Positions 26,606 to 34,186 of a DNA stretch of 64,000 bases are shown here, piece after piece. The notes beneath the pieces were generated by a model. It saw nothing but the letters and a program-made list of their open reading frames with translations, made no database searches and was not told the DNA's origin. Position numbers and translations under genes: made by a program. The stretch is from Candidatus Leptofilum gracile (lineage in GTDB: Bacteria; Chloroflexota; Anaerolineae; Promineifilales; Promineifilaceae), in assembly GCA_016713825.1 (NCBI GenBank), contig JADJOJ010000001.1:372001-436000 (forward strand), written 5' to 3'. Position 1 is the first letter of the stretch. Every line of letters starts with the position of its first letter.

Positions 26606-27053
26606 ACTATCCGTCTCGCGGGTGATTAACGCCCCGGCCGCCGCCATCTACGCGGTGTTTGCCGATTATGCGTATGGGCACACGGCCGTTTTGCCCAAAC
26701 CATACTTTACCGGCATGACAGTAACCAAAGGCGGCTACGGCGCCGGCACCGAAATCATTGTCAACATGAACGTAATGGGAACCAAAGTAACGTACAACAT
26801 GGTTGTTACCGAGCCAGAACCGGGCCGCGTGCTGCAAGAAGAGGACAAAGCGGCAGGCGTCCTCACCACGTTTACGGTAGATCCGGTGAACAACGGCCAG
26901 GCAGCCAACGTGACGCTGCACACGCGTGCCCGTACCGCCCCTGGCCTGCGCGGCTGGCTAGAGAAGCTGATCACGCCCCCCATCTCGCGCAAAATTTACA
27001 ATGAAGAGTTGGATTTGTTAGAGAAACATCTTGCCACAGTACCGGCGGCTTAG
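26592..27053 (+). CDS. SRPBCC (START-like) ligand-binding protein
   Basis: A 153-residue protein of the polyketide cyclase/START-like SRPBCC fold. The N-terminus YELSVSRVINAPAAAIYAVFADYAYGHTAVLPK is typical, followed by beta strands with ligand-cavity residues and a C-terminal helix (RKIYNEELDLLEKHL). TGGAGGTAACC before the ATG is a strong ribosome-binding site that lies inside the TetR gene, giving a 14-bp overlap. It probably binds a small hydrophobic molecule. A bidirectional terminator follows. Confidence 0.85.
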   Translation: MNQYELSVSRVINAPAAAIYAVFADYAYGHTAVLPKPYFTGMTVTKGGYGAGTEIIVNMNVMGTKVTYNMVVTEPEPGRVLQEEDKAAGVLTTFTVDPVNNGQAANVTLHTRARTAPGLRGWLEKLITPPISRKIYNEELDLLEKHLATVPAA

Positions 27054-27060
27054 GGTGAAT

Positions 27061-27091
27061 AAAAAGTGGACAGTTTAGCTGTCCACTTTTT
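27061..27091. terminator. Bidirectional rho-independent terminator
   Basis: Arms AAAAAGTGGACAG (27061-27073) and CTGTCCACTTTTT (27079-27091) are perfect over 13 bp with a 5-nt loop. A-run and T-run on either side let it serve both the SRPBCC gene and the convergent DUF2085 gene. Confidence 0.85.
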
Positions 27092-27116
27092 ACTTTTCAC
27101 ATATCACTTTTCAGGG

Positions 27117-27920
27117 CTACGGCAGTTCGCCAATGCGGGTGAGCTTGCGCTCCAGATCGGCTTCGGTGCGGCCCATGTTGTGGTCCAGGTGAGGGTACGC
27201 CAGCCAGACGAGCATAAAGCCAAACAGCGCCCCGGTGAAGGTGCGCAAAAAGGGCGTACTTTCCCGCAAGGGGAAGATGCTGCCCAGCAAGGCTTGAATG
27301 CCTGCCGGGTCACCGCCGTTGAGCGGGGTGGCGTAGTAGCCAAACAGCTGGCTAAAGCCGTCTAGCCCAATCGGCCCCATACCAATGATGAGAAAAAGGA
27401 TGAGGGGTAACGGCCGTATCTGCCGATACCGTCGCACCACCCCGTAAATCAGTCCCCCAATCAACACAAACCCGTAGATGGCAATATCCCGCTCACACAG
27501 CGCCATCTTGTACCCCATCTGCTCATTCCCCAAAAATTCGCGCGCCGCAATAAAAAATTCGGCCCAATTTTCATCGGAAATGCCGTTGAACTCCGGCAGC
27601 GTGTTTACATAGCTCTCCAGCGGATTGAGTTCCGTACCGGCCAGCGAGCGTGGGTAAGCCGCCTGCTCCCCAAACAGAAAAAAGCTGCGAGAGGCCATCT
27701 GGTGGCACATTGGGCTGTACATGGCGTAGATAACGCGGGCGGGGCCAGTGGCTCCCACGTTCATCAGCACCGGGGCCAATATGGGCAGCGCCACGTAAAT
27801 GGCGATGATGGTGTTGAGGACACCGAGCCAATGCTTGCTAAACTTATAAATCAGTTTATCGGCCCCCACGACAAAATCGCGGGTACGGCCAGTTACTTTT
27901 TTCTTGGGGGGCGTGGTCAT
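27117..27920 (-). CDS. DUF2085-type membrane protein
   Basis: A 267-residue polytopic membrane protein. The start at MTTPPKKKVTGRTR is set by GGAGAAGG about 10 bp upstream; a longer TTG start would cover that site. The family signature is SPMCHQMASRSFFLFGEQ, then CERDIAIYGFVLIGGLIYG, with Cys/His positions that could bind a metal or heme. Five or so membrane segments are visible. It is the last gene of a minus-strand block rich in cytochrome c maturation genes, so a redox link is possible but not shown. Confidence 0.75.
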   Translation of the reverse strand: MTTPPKKKVTGRTRDFVVGADKLIYKFSKHWLGVLNTIIAIYVALPILAPVLMNVGATGPARVIYAMYSPMCHQMASRSFFLFGEQAAYPRSLAGTELNPLESYVNTLPEFNGISDENWAEFFIAAREFLGNEQMGYKMALCERDIAIYGFVLIGGLIYGVVRRYRQIRPLPLILFLIIGMGPIGLDGFSQLFGYYATPLNGGDPAGIQALLGSIFPLRESTPFLRTFTGALFGFMLVWLAYPHLDHNMGRTEADLERKLTRIGELP

Positions 27921-28057
27921 ATCGGGTACCTTCTCCAAAAACAGTCAAAATCTGCCAAAACTGAGCCCAAGTATAGCCAAGATAGCGCAAACGGAAACCT
28001 GTAATCGGTAAACCATCATGGATTCCCGCTGGTGTGGGAATGGCAGGCCAGCCGACT

Positions 28058-28714
28058 TTAATTGAGGGCCGGTAAGGTTTCGGCCAAATAGCCGTCAATT
28101 TGGGATTCGGTCATGGGGCCGCGATGAATGGCGGTGACTTCGCCAGCGCGGTTGATGAAAAAGGTGGTGGGCAGCACGTTAGCCACGCCGTACAGTTCAG
28201 AGATGGTGCCTTCGTTGTCGAGAACGGCCGTAAAACTCAACCCCAGCTCGTCAAAAAATAGCGCCACATCTTCCGCTGGCTCCTGCTGATCCAGCGCCAA
28301 AATCACCAACCCATCTGCCTGGTATTTTTGGTACGCCGCTTCCAACTCTGGCATTTCTACCCGGCATGGCCCGCACCAGGTGGCCCAAAAATTGATGATA
28401 ACTGGCTGCCCGGTAAAATCACTCAACTGAACCGGATTGCCAGCAACATCGTTCAAAGCAAAGTCGTAGGCCAGGGAGCCAATTTCTAATGGCCCGCCGC
28501 CAGTTGGCAGCGCGTTTATATTGACTTCGGCCGGTTCAAAAGCCGGCACCTGCTGCAAAATGGAACCTTCTGGTTCGGCAGCCGGTTCGTTTTGGCCACC
28601 AAAAAGGTTGCCGCCAAAAATCACCAGCGTCAGCGCCAGCCCCAACACCACAAAGCCAGCCAGAACGAGTAGCGGATTACGGCCGTAGCGTTCCCCATTA
28701 GAGTTATTTGACAT
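28058..28714 (-). CDS. Membrane-anchored TlpA/ResA-like thioredoxin
   Basis: A 218-residue protein starting at MSNNSNGERYGRNPLL, with a signal anchor at about residues 14-35 (LLVLAGFVVLGLALTLVIFGG) and an extracytoplasmic thioredoxin domain. The active site is NFWATWCGPCRVEMPELEAAY and the cis-Pro region is VLPTTFFINRAGEV. In cytochrome c maturation such proteins keep apocytochrome CxxCH thiols reduced. The CcdA-like electron donor is encoded directly upstream, separated by a terminator-like stem-loop. Confidence 0.9.
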   Translation of the reverse strand: MSNNSNGERYGRNPLLVLAGFVVLGLALTLVIFGGNLFGGQNEPAAEPEGSILQQVPAFEPAEVNINALPTGGGPLEIGSLAYDFALNDVAGNPVQLSDFTGQPVIINFWATWCGPCRVEMPELEAAYQKYQADGLVILALDQQEPAEDVALFFDELGLSFTAVLDNEGTISELYGVANVLPTTFFINRAGEVTAIHRGPMTESQIDGYLAETLPALN

Positions 28715-28734
28715 AAAAAACCCCCGCATTCAAC

Positions 28735-28810
28735 AAAAAACCTCCCAGAGAAGCTGCTGACGATGCATTTGCTCAACTTATCTAATCGTCAGCCCAAAAT
28801 CTTTGGGAGG
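28735..28810 (-). terminator. Two-tier stem-loop with T-run between ccdA-like and tlpA-like genes
   Basis: On the minus strand an outer stem (28804-28810 with 28741-28747, TGGGAGG/CCTCCCA) encloses an inner stem (28785-28792 with 28757-28764, ATCGTCAG/CTGACGAT), followed by six T at 28740-28735. It may terminate or attenuate transcription into the tlpA-like gene. Confidence 0.7.
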
Positions 28811-28833
28811 CTTTTACTAAAATTGTTCATTCT

Positions 28834-29952
28834 TTAAGGCTGGAACAGCTGAATAAACCGCTCTTCCAGCAACACAAACCATTCCGAAAATTCATACTGG
28901 CCAAAAAGTGAGTTGATGCTGGTCAACGTGCCATTTAGCATCAGAATGGCCAGCAAAATGAACAGCGCCCCGCTGATGAGCTGGGTAGAATGCAAATGCA
29001 CCGTCACCCGTCGCTCTTCTGAACTGGTAAACACCCACAGCGCCGCCCCAATGAGCGTCACAACCAGCAAACCAATTTGGTGCCCTATCGTCACCGTTTG
29101 GCCCGCAAACATGGCAAAATTGAAGAAAGCGTACTCCAGCAAAGCGACCAGCACGCGCCAGATGGCCAACGCCCAAACCAACGCCACTACAAAGGTGTGT
29201 GTATCTACCTCCCACCCTTTGCCCCGCAAAAAGCGCCAAAACAGGCTCTGGCGGCTCATCCGGCCAAAAAACGTCGAGACAACCAGCAGCGGCAGCCCCA
29301 ACCCCAGCGTGTAGATAAACAGCAGCATCATGCCGTTCCACACAGAGGTGGTTTGCGCCGCCAGCGTCAGCACCGTGCCCAAAATGGGGCCAATGCAGCT
29401 GGTCCAGCCGACGGCAAAGCTCAAGCCAAAAATGTAGGAGCCTTTCACCGTGGTGCTTTTAGGCTGCACACCGCCGGTACCGCTGGTGTCTACGCCGCCA
29501 AATCCTTTGCCCAGCAAGCTCAATACGCCAAAAATCATCACCACAGCGCCACCCACCAAAATGAGCAGCTGCTGGTTGCGCAGCAGCGTTTTGCCAACGG
29601 CAAAGCCGACGGCCCCAAATAGGGTAAAGGTGGTGGCCAACCCCAGCATAAAGGCGATGGTGTTGGTGGCAATTTGTTTACGGCCGCTTTGAAACGCAAA
29701 GGCAAAGTAAGCAGTCAGCACTGGCAGGGTACAAGGGGAGACGAAACTGAGGATGCCACCGCCAAAGGCCAGCAGCGCCAACACGGCAAACGGCTGGGTT
29801 TGCAGCCCCACGGCAAACTGGGGCGTGCTGCTATCCTGCGCCAGGCTGCCAATGATGAGGAAGAGGAGAACGGCCGTACCAATCCCCAGCAACAGTTTTT
29901 GACCAGTGGAAAGCGCACGAATCGGTTCGGGCAGCGTGATTGATTTGAGCAT
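28834..29952 (-). CDS. CcdA/DsbD-like transmembrane thiol electron transporter
   Basis: A 372-residue polytopic membrane protein. LLAFGGGILSFVSPCTLPVLTAYFAFAF contains the first redox Cys (SPCTLP) and FAVGWTSCIGPILGTVL the second, the standard CcdA pair that carries electrons across the membrane to TlpA-like proteins. Family CcdA is about 200-240 residues, so there is a C-terminal extension of membrane segments of unknown role. An ACGGAGAAC site precedes the start. Confidence 0.88.
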   Translation of the reverse strand: MLKSITLPEPIRALSTGQKLLLGIGTAVLLFLIIGSLAQDSSTPQFAVGLQTQPFAVLALLAFGGGILSFVSPCTLPVLTAYFAFAFQSGRKQIATNTIAFMLGLATTFTLFGAVGFAVGKTLLRNQQLLILVGGAVVMIFGVLSLLGKGFGGVDTSGTGGVQPKSTTVKGSYIFGLSFAVGWTSCIGPILGTVLTLAAQTTSVWNGMMLLFIYTLGLGLPLLVVSTFFGRMSRQSLFWRFLRGKGWEVDTHTFVVALVWALAIWRVLVALLEYAFFNFAMFAGQTVTIGHQIGLLVVTLIGAALWVFTSSEERRVTVHLHSTQLISGALFILLAILMLNGTLTSINSLFGQYEFSEWFVLLEERFIQLFQP

Positions 29953-30019
29953 AGTCTGTTCTCCGTTACGACAAAAAGATGATGGTTTCTAGATGGTAGG
30001 TTACCGCTGATTCTTACTT

Positions 30020-30045
30020 GTGTGGGAAACGGCCGTTTCCCACAC
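30020..30045. repeat. Perfect 26-bp palindrome centred on ACGGCCGT
   Basis: GTGTGGGAAACGG at 30020-30032 is followed by its exact complement at 30033-30045, making the largest perfect palindrome noticed around the iterated ACGGCCGT motif. It lies between the ccmD-like and ccdA-like genes. Confidence 0.8.
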
Positions 30046-30099
30046 CCATAAATAAGATGAAAAAGTGCACCAAAAAGTTACGGCACTTCTAAAAAGCGG

Positions 30100-30300
30100 C
30101 TAACCAGCATCCTCATCCTCTAGCAAACGCTCCATCAGCTGAAGGTCCTGACGCAAATTCCGCTGGCGCACCGCCAAACTCACAATATATACCAAACCAA
30201 TAACCCCCATCACCATGTAACCAAGAAGCATGTAATTATTAAACGTGTTCGGGTTCACCGAAGATTGCAAAGCAATATTCAAAAACATCGCAGCAAACAT
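30100..30300 (-). CDS. ccmD: CcmD-like small heme-exporter subunit
   Basis: A 66-residue protein with one membrane helix (NYMLLGYMVMGVIGLVYIVSLAVRQ) and a basic then acidic cytoplasmic tail (RNLRQDLQLMERLLEDED), the usual layout of CcmD. CcmD ties CcmC and heme-loaded CcmE to the CcmAB transporter. Its start codon overlaps the stop of the ccmC-like gene by one base, which strongly supports a shared operon. Assignment rests on size, topology and position, because CcmD sequences are poorly conserved. Confidence 0.75.
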   Translation of the reverse strand: MFAAMFLNIALQSSVNPNTFNNYMLLGYMVMGVIGLVYIVSLAVRQRNLRQDLQLMERLLEDEDAG

Positions 30301-31052
30301 TACGCATTCCCTCCCTGCAGACGAGCCGCCACGCGCATCTTCAACGAATCCACCCTATCCATCAAATATTGCAACCGAACACGGTTCAACATCCAGGCAA
30401 TATACATGATGGTGAAGGTGACCGTGTTGACAGTCAGCGTAATGCCCATTTTCATAGACTCCAGCCCCGCCTCAAACTCCTGCAAACCTTCAGACGCACC
30501 CTGAGCAGCTTCGGCCGTACCGCCAAACACCACCGGGTGAATATCCCGGAAAATGCGAATGCTAATGTAAGTCATAATGATCGTGACAAACGCCACAATC
30601 ACATAAATTGCCGCAAATCGTGCCCGCTTTTCATGCTCTTCAATTGCGCCACGCAGCATGAAGTACGCCGCGTAGGTCAACCAGGCGACGGTGATCAAGG
30701 TTAAACGAGGGCTCCATAACCACCAGGTGTTCCAGGCAGGCTTACCCCACACCGACCCGGCAGCCGTGGCAATCGTTAAGAAAACCAGACCAATTTCCAC
30801 AGAAGATAGAGCAATTGTGTCCCAAAGCTCTCGTTTTTGGCGCAAATACAGCGCACCACCCACCAGGGCTACAAAAAAGGCCACAGCCCCTACCCAGGCC
30901 GTACCCACGTGAAAATAAAAAATGCGCTGCACATTGCCCATGGTCCGTTCCGTGGGGGCATAATAAAAGTTCATTACCAGGCTCACAACCAACGTAATGG
31001 CTGCCAGCCAGTTGAAGATTGGTATCCAGCGATTTAAACGGGGCAAACTCAT
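30300..31052 (-). CDS. ccmC: Heme handling protein CcmC (CcsA/CcmC family)
   Basis: A 250-residue protein with six membrane helices. The tryptophan-rich heme-handling motif reads WGKPAWNTWWLWSPRLT, and periplasmic-side His residues lie in FYFHVGTAWVG and RDIHPVVFGG. CcmC presents heme to CcmE in type I cytochrome c maturation. It is followed by the ccmD-like gene (1-bp overlap) and preceded by ccmB and ccmA-like genes; no ccmE, ccmF or ccmH is within the window. Confidence 0.9.
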   Translation of the reverse strand: MSLPRLNRWIPIFNWLAAITLVVSLVMNFYYAPTERTMGNVQRIFYFHVGTAWVGAVAFFVALVGGALYLRQKRELWDTIALSSVEIGLVFLTIATAAGSVWGKPAWNTWWLWSPRLTLITVAWLTYAAYFMLRGAIEEHEKRARFAAIYVIVAFVTIIMTYISIRIFRDIHPVVFGGTAEAAQGASEGLQEFEAGLESMKMGITLTVNTVTFTIMYIAWMLNRVRLQYLMDRVDSLKMRVAARLQGGNA

Positions 31053-31163
31053 GTCATCTACTCCTTTCTGAATATAAACAGCTCTCTTTCTTGCCTAAGA
31101 ATAGCAAACTTTGTTTTATCGATCTTTAATTTATCACGAATTTTTCAGCCAGCGCTCGGGTGT

Positions 31164-31883
31164 TTACGATTCTACAACCAAATGATATGTAAAAAGGCCG
31201 GTAGCCAAAATCACCAAATCATAGGCAGCCACCAGGGATACCATGCTGCGAATGATGGACATATCGGGCTGAACAGTCATCATTTCGCCAACGGCCGTTG
31301 CCGCCGGCAAAATAAGGGGCAGCACCAATGGCATCAGCAAAATAGGCAGCAACACCTCTCTGGCGCGCGTCTGCATCGTCATCGAGGTAATCAGCACCCC
31401 AGCCGCTACATACCCAATGGTGCCTAAAAACAAAACAAGCAGCACAACCGGCTGCCAGAATGGCTTATTAAAAAAGATCACAAAGACAAAAACCAGCACC
31501 ACTTCTAGCAACAGCGTAAAAATCGTCACGCTAATTACCTTGGCCAGATAAACCGCCCGGCGATCAATCGGAGCAATCAGCACGGCATCGATGTTCTGGT
31601 TTTCACGCTCAATAGCCAGGGAACGATTCAACCCCAGCGTGCCCGCCAGCAAAATGGTGGCCCACAACAGGCCCGTGGCCACGTTCCGCGCCGCATCCAA
31701 CTCCGTTTCCAGAGCAAAGTTAAACATCACCACCGTCACCAGGGAAAACATCACCATCAAACTCACGGTTTGGCGCGTGTGCTTTTCAATTTGCAAATCC
31801 TTCCAGACAATGGCCCAAACGGCCGTTACAAACTGATTACCACTTGAAGAAGGTGCACTAACGGCGGTGTCTACTTTATCCAT
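31164..31883 (-). CDS. ccmB: Heme exporter subunit CcmB
   Basis: A 239-residue six-helix permease of the CcmB family: FVTAVWAIVWKDLQIEKHTRQT at the N-terminus, ATILLAGTLGLNRSLAIERENQNIDAVLIAPIDRRAVYLAK and MQTRAREVLLPILLMPLVLPLILPAATAV are typical blocks. It forms the membrane part of the CcmAB ABC transporter that releases heme from the CcmCDE complex. Its start lies within the end of ccmA (8-bp overlap), showing co-translation. Confidence 0.9.
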   Translation of the reverse strand: MDKVDTAVSAPSSSGNQFVTAVWAIVWKDLQIEKHTRQTVSLMVMFSLVTVVMFNFALETELDAARNVATGLLWATILLAGTLGLNRSLAIERENQNIDAVLIAPIDRRAVYLAKVISVTIFTLLLEVVLVFVFVIFFNKPFWQPVVLLVLFLGTIGYVAAGVLITSMTMQTRAREVLLPILLMPLVLPLILPAATAVGEMMTVQPDMSIIRSMVSLVAAYDLVILATGLFTYHLVVES

Positions 31884-32601
31884 TCGCTTTGGTCATGCCT
31901 GCCTTGCGACCCGTCTGCGCCGCATAAATGTCCAAAAATTCAGCCCCCGTCACTTCCCCACTCGCAACCTCTTGGGCAATTTTACCCCGGCTCAAAATAG
32001 CCACCCGGTCGCACAAATTCAGGCCATGCACCAAATCGTGGGTGATCATGAGGATAGTACGACCTTTTGCCGACTCACGACGCAACAAATCATCCAACAA
32101 CGCCGAAGCATCTTGGTCCAAACCCGTGTACGGCTCATCCAACAGCAGCACATCCGGTTCATGCAGCGTCGCCCGCGCCAGCGTCAGCCGCTGCATCATC
32201 CCCCGCGAGAAGGTGCGCACGGCATCCCGCTGCCGCGCCGCCAATCCCACCCGCTTCAACGCCTCCGCCACCCGATCGTCACTATTATCCAACCGGTACA
32301 GCTTGGCAAAAAATTGCAGGTTTTCGGCCGCCGTCAAATCACCATACAGCAACGTCTGGTGCGATACCAGGCCAATATGCCGACGAACCCGGCCACTATT
32401 CTGCGGCATCAACCAGCCGCCAATCTTCACTTCTCCGGCCGTTGGCTTTAGCAGCGTCGCCACAATGCGCATCAGCGTAGATTTACCCGCACCATTTGGC
32501 CCCACCAGCGTCACAAATTCGCCAGCAGGCACGTGCAGGTCCACGCCTCGCAGTACAGGATTTAGCCCATATTGTTTGATTAGCCCTCTTATCTGGATCA
32601 T
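31876..32601 (-). CDS. ccmA: Heme exporter ATPase CcmA
   Basis: A 241-residue ABC ATPase. Walker A is LVGPNGAGKSTLMRI near residue 34, the signature is TFSRGMMQRLTLARA, Walker B is DVLLLDEPYTGLD and the switch His is MITHDL. It is the first gene of the heme export set A-B-C-D. The signature SRGM in place of SGG(M) is common in CcmA proteins. The upstream 120 bp and the MITE at 32724 separate it from the divergent gene at 33239. Confidence 0.9.
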   Translation of the reverse strand: MIQIRGLIKQYGLNPVLRGVDLHVPAGEFVTLVGPNGAGKSTLMRIVATLLKPTAGEVKIGGWLMPQNSGRVRRHIGLVSHQTLLYGDLTAAENLQFFAKLYRLDNSDDRVAEALKRVGLAARQRDAVRTFSRGMMQRLTLARATLHEPDVLLLDEPYTGLDQDASALLDDLLRRESAKGRTILMITHDLVHGLNLCDRVAILSRGKIAQEVASGEVTGAEFLDIYAAQTGRKAGMTKANG

Positions 32602-32723
32602 CCACCCAATTTTAGGTTCTCTTTAGCTTTCGGCAAGTGCCGATTGTCACCGCCATTTTTATGACACATAACACCTATACCTATGCAACGGCTTGCCCAG
32701 GAATGTAACAAAACCCACCATTT

Positions 32724-32980
32724 TAGGAGTTACGCACTTAAAGGGCTGTGGCCGGTTTCCCTACCGTCAGGGCTTTTCAGCAATCGCCTTTAAGAAGCCA
32801 ACGGACGCAGACAAGCACGGAAAAACGCGGATTATTTGTTTCTTTCCGCGTCATCCGCGTACATTCGCGTCCCATTTTTTGAAAACTGAAAAGCCCTGTC
32901 CCTACCGTGCCACCACCGGATCGGTCAGGAGAGCAGCCCTTCGGGGCCGAGAGGCGGCCGGAGCAACTGCGTAACTCCTA
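32724..32980. mobile_element. MITE-like element with 13-bp inverted ends and 5-bp target duplication
   Basis: Perfect terminal inverted repeats TAGGAGTTACGCA at 32724-32736 and 32968-32980 bound 257 bp with no coding capacity. The direct repeat CATTT lies immediately outside both ends (32719-32723 and 32981-32985), as expected for a target-site duplication. Inside is a second inverted pair, CAGGGCTTTTCAG (32768-32780) with CTGAAAAGCCCTG (32886-32898), and within that a CGCGGAT-type repeat (32798-32876). The right part matches 9265-9307. The transposase that moves it is not in the window. Confidence 0.85.
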
Positions 32981-33175
32981 CATTTATGGGCTGCACAAGC
33001 AAATATGTGCAAATGTTCACGTACCGTTAACGACAACTCTTTGCATAAGCCTCAATTTACCTTTTTCCAGAGAAATTCAGGAAAAATCTGGCCAAAAACA
33101 GGACTTGGGTAAGGGTCAAGAAAGCGGCAGAATAGTGACAATTTCCCGCTTGTTGGCGTTATGTCAACAAAAAGG

Positions 33176-33205
33176 TTGCACGCCTCACGAAATTTCTTCT
33201 ATAAT
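33176..33205 (+). promoter_or_regulatory. Sigma-70 promoter for the gene at 33239
   Basis: TTGCAC at 33176-33181, an 18-bp spacer and a perfect TATAAT at 33200-33205. Transcription would start near 33212, after an upstream in-frame ATG at 33161, so that ATG cannot be the start. Confidence 0.75.
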
Positions 33206-33238
33206 ACGCCTCAACCTTTGGGAAGAGGGAATTATAAT

Positions 33239-34063
33239 TTGTTATTGAATTTGTCTGGAACAATAACTCCCTGGATTTTGGGGACACTCATTTTATTACT
33301 TCTGCTTGCGCTGGCTGTCGTGTTTAAGTCTTGGCAAGAGATGAAGCGCTCTCCTTATTTCTTCATGCGCTTGCAAGCAGAAAAGCGATTACAAACCTAC
33401 TCTTTTGCAAGTTTAGGGTTGTTGGCCGCTTCTGTACTTTTTGCATTCTACGCACTCCGTCCCCCAGTTGATAACACCCCCCTCGTAGCTGTACTTACCA
33501 ACACCAAGCCTGTTTCAGAAGAAGTGGCCGCTTTGGCTATACAACAAGAACGCGCCGCAGCCGCATATACGCCAGAAACGGCCGTTTCTACCCAAATTGT
33601 TTCTACTAGCAATGACCCCGTTTTCCTAACCGATGCCGAATCCCTGGTACAAGCCAGATTAGAACTCCCCGAAGAATTCAACCGTTTTGAGCCCAAAGTT
33701 GCGTTAACTGAAAATACAAAATTGGGCGAGATCAGCTTCTCCACCAAAATCTCAGAAGCGTATGTAGCTGTTGATCCCACCAATATTTTTGCAGTTGGCT
33801 CCTATACCGTCTTCGCCACCTTCTCCTATGATGGCATGGCAGATGGTATGGCCTGGGCCTGGATTTGGCGGCATGATGGTGAAGTAGTAGACGGTGGCAA
33901 CGAATATTGGTCTTATGGTGCCGACGGCCCCGGCTACATTTTCTATAACCCAGAAGATGGATTCCGCGCAGGGCAGTACACGTTAGAAGTTTGGGTAAAC
34001 GGGGAACTGCTTACTCGCGCCAACATGCGCATGACCGGCTCGACTTTGTCATCCGGTAACTAA
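33239..34063 (+). CDS. Membrane-anchored extracytoplasmic protein of unknown function, TTG start
   Basis: A 274-residue protein if started at the TTG at 33239, which has GGAAGAGGGA 8 bp upstream and lies just after the promoter at 33176-33205. Two membrane segments (TPWILGTLILLLLLALAVVF and FASLGLLAASVLFAFYALRPP) are followed by a long linker and a C-terminal beta domain (KISEAYVAVDPTNIF...VFATFSYDGMADGMAWAWIWRHDGEVVDGG...YTLEVWVNGELLTRANM) that resembles extracellular sensor or carbohydrate-binding-like sandwiches. No known family is claimed. A terminator follows. Confidence 0.75.
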   Translation: MLLNLSGTITPWILGTLILLLLLALAVVFKSWQEMKRSPYFFMRLQAEKRLQTYSFASLGLLAASVLFAFYALRPPVDNTPLVAVLTNTKPVSEEVAALAIQQERAAAAYTPETAVSTQIVSTSNDPVFLTDAESLVQARLELPEEFNRFEPKVALTENTKLGEISFSTKISEAYVAVDPTNIFAVGSYTVFATFSYDGMADGMAWAWIWRHDGEVVDGGNEYWSYGADGPGYIFYNPEDGFRAGQYTLEVWVNGELLTRANMRMTGSTLSSGN

Positions 34064-34142
34064 CACAATTTGCATTCAACACAGTGCAACCTTCCCCGGT
34101 TGCATTTGTTGTTTTGAAGGGAAGAGAAGAGGAAGAAGAGAT

Positions 34143-34170
34143 AGCCCGGCCAGCAATTGGCCGGGCTTTT
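34143..34170 (+). terminator. Rho-independent terminator
   Basis: AGCCCGGCCA (34143-34152) and TGGCCGGGCT (34158-34167), perfect 10-bp arms, ending in TTTT. A smaller GCAACC/GGTTGC hairpin lies at 34086-34103. Confidence 0.8.
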
Positions 34171-34186
34171 GGTTTCTTATGGCAGG

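Larger units (their letters stand above)
32602..33238. other. Intergenic region of 637 bp with a MITE and a promoter
   Basis: No gene is supported. It holds the MITE at 32724-32980 and a promoter at 33176-33205. The 120 bp next to ccmA should carry its promoter; none with a good match was seen. Confidence 0.65.

Noticed and set aside
33161..33238. ATG start for the membrane protein at 33239
   Set aside because: It lies upstream of the promoter and lacks a ribosome-binding site.
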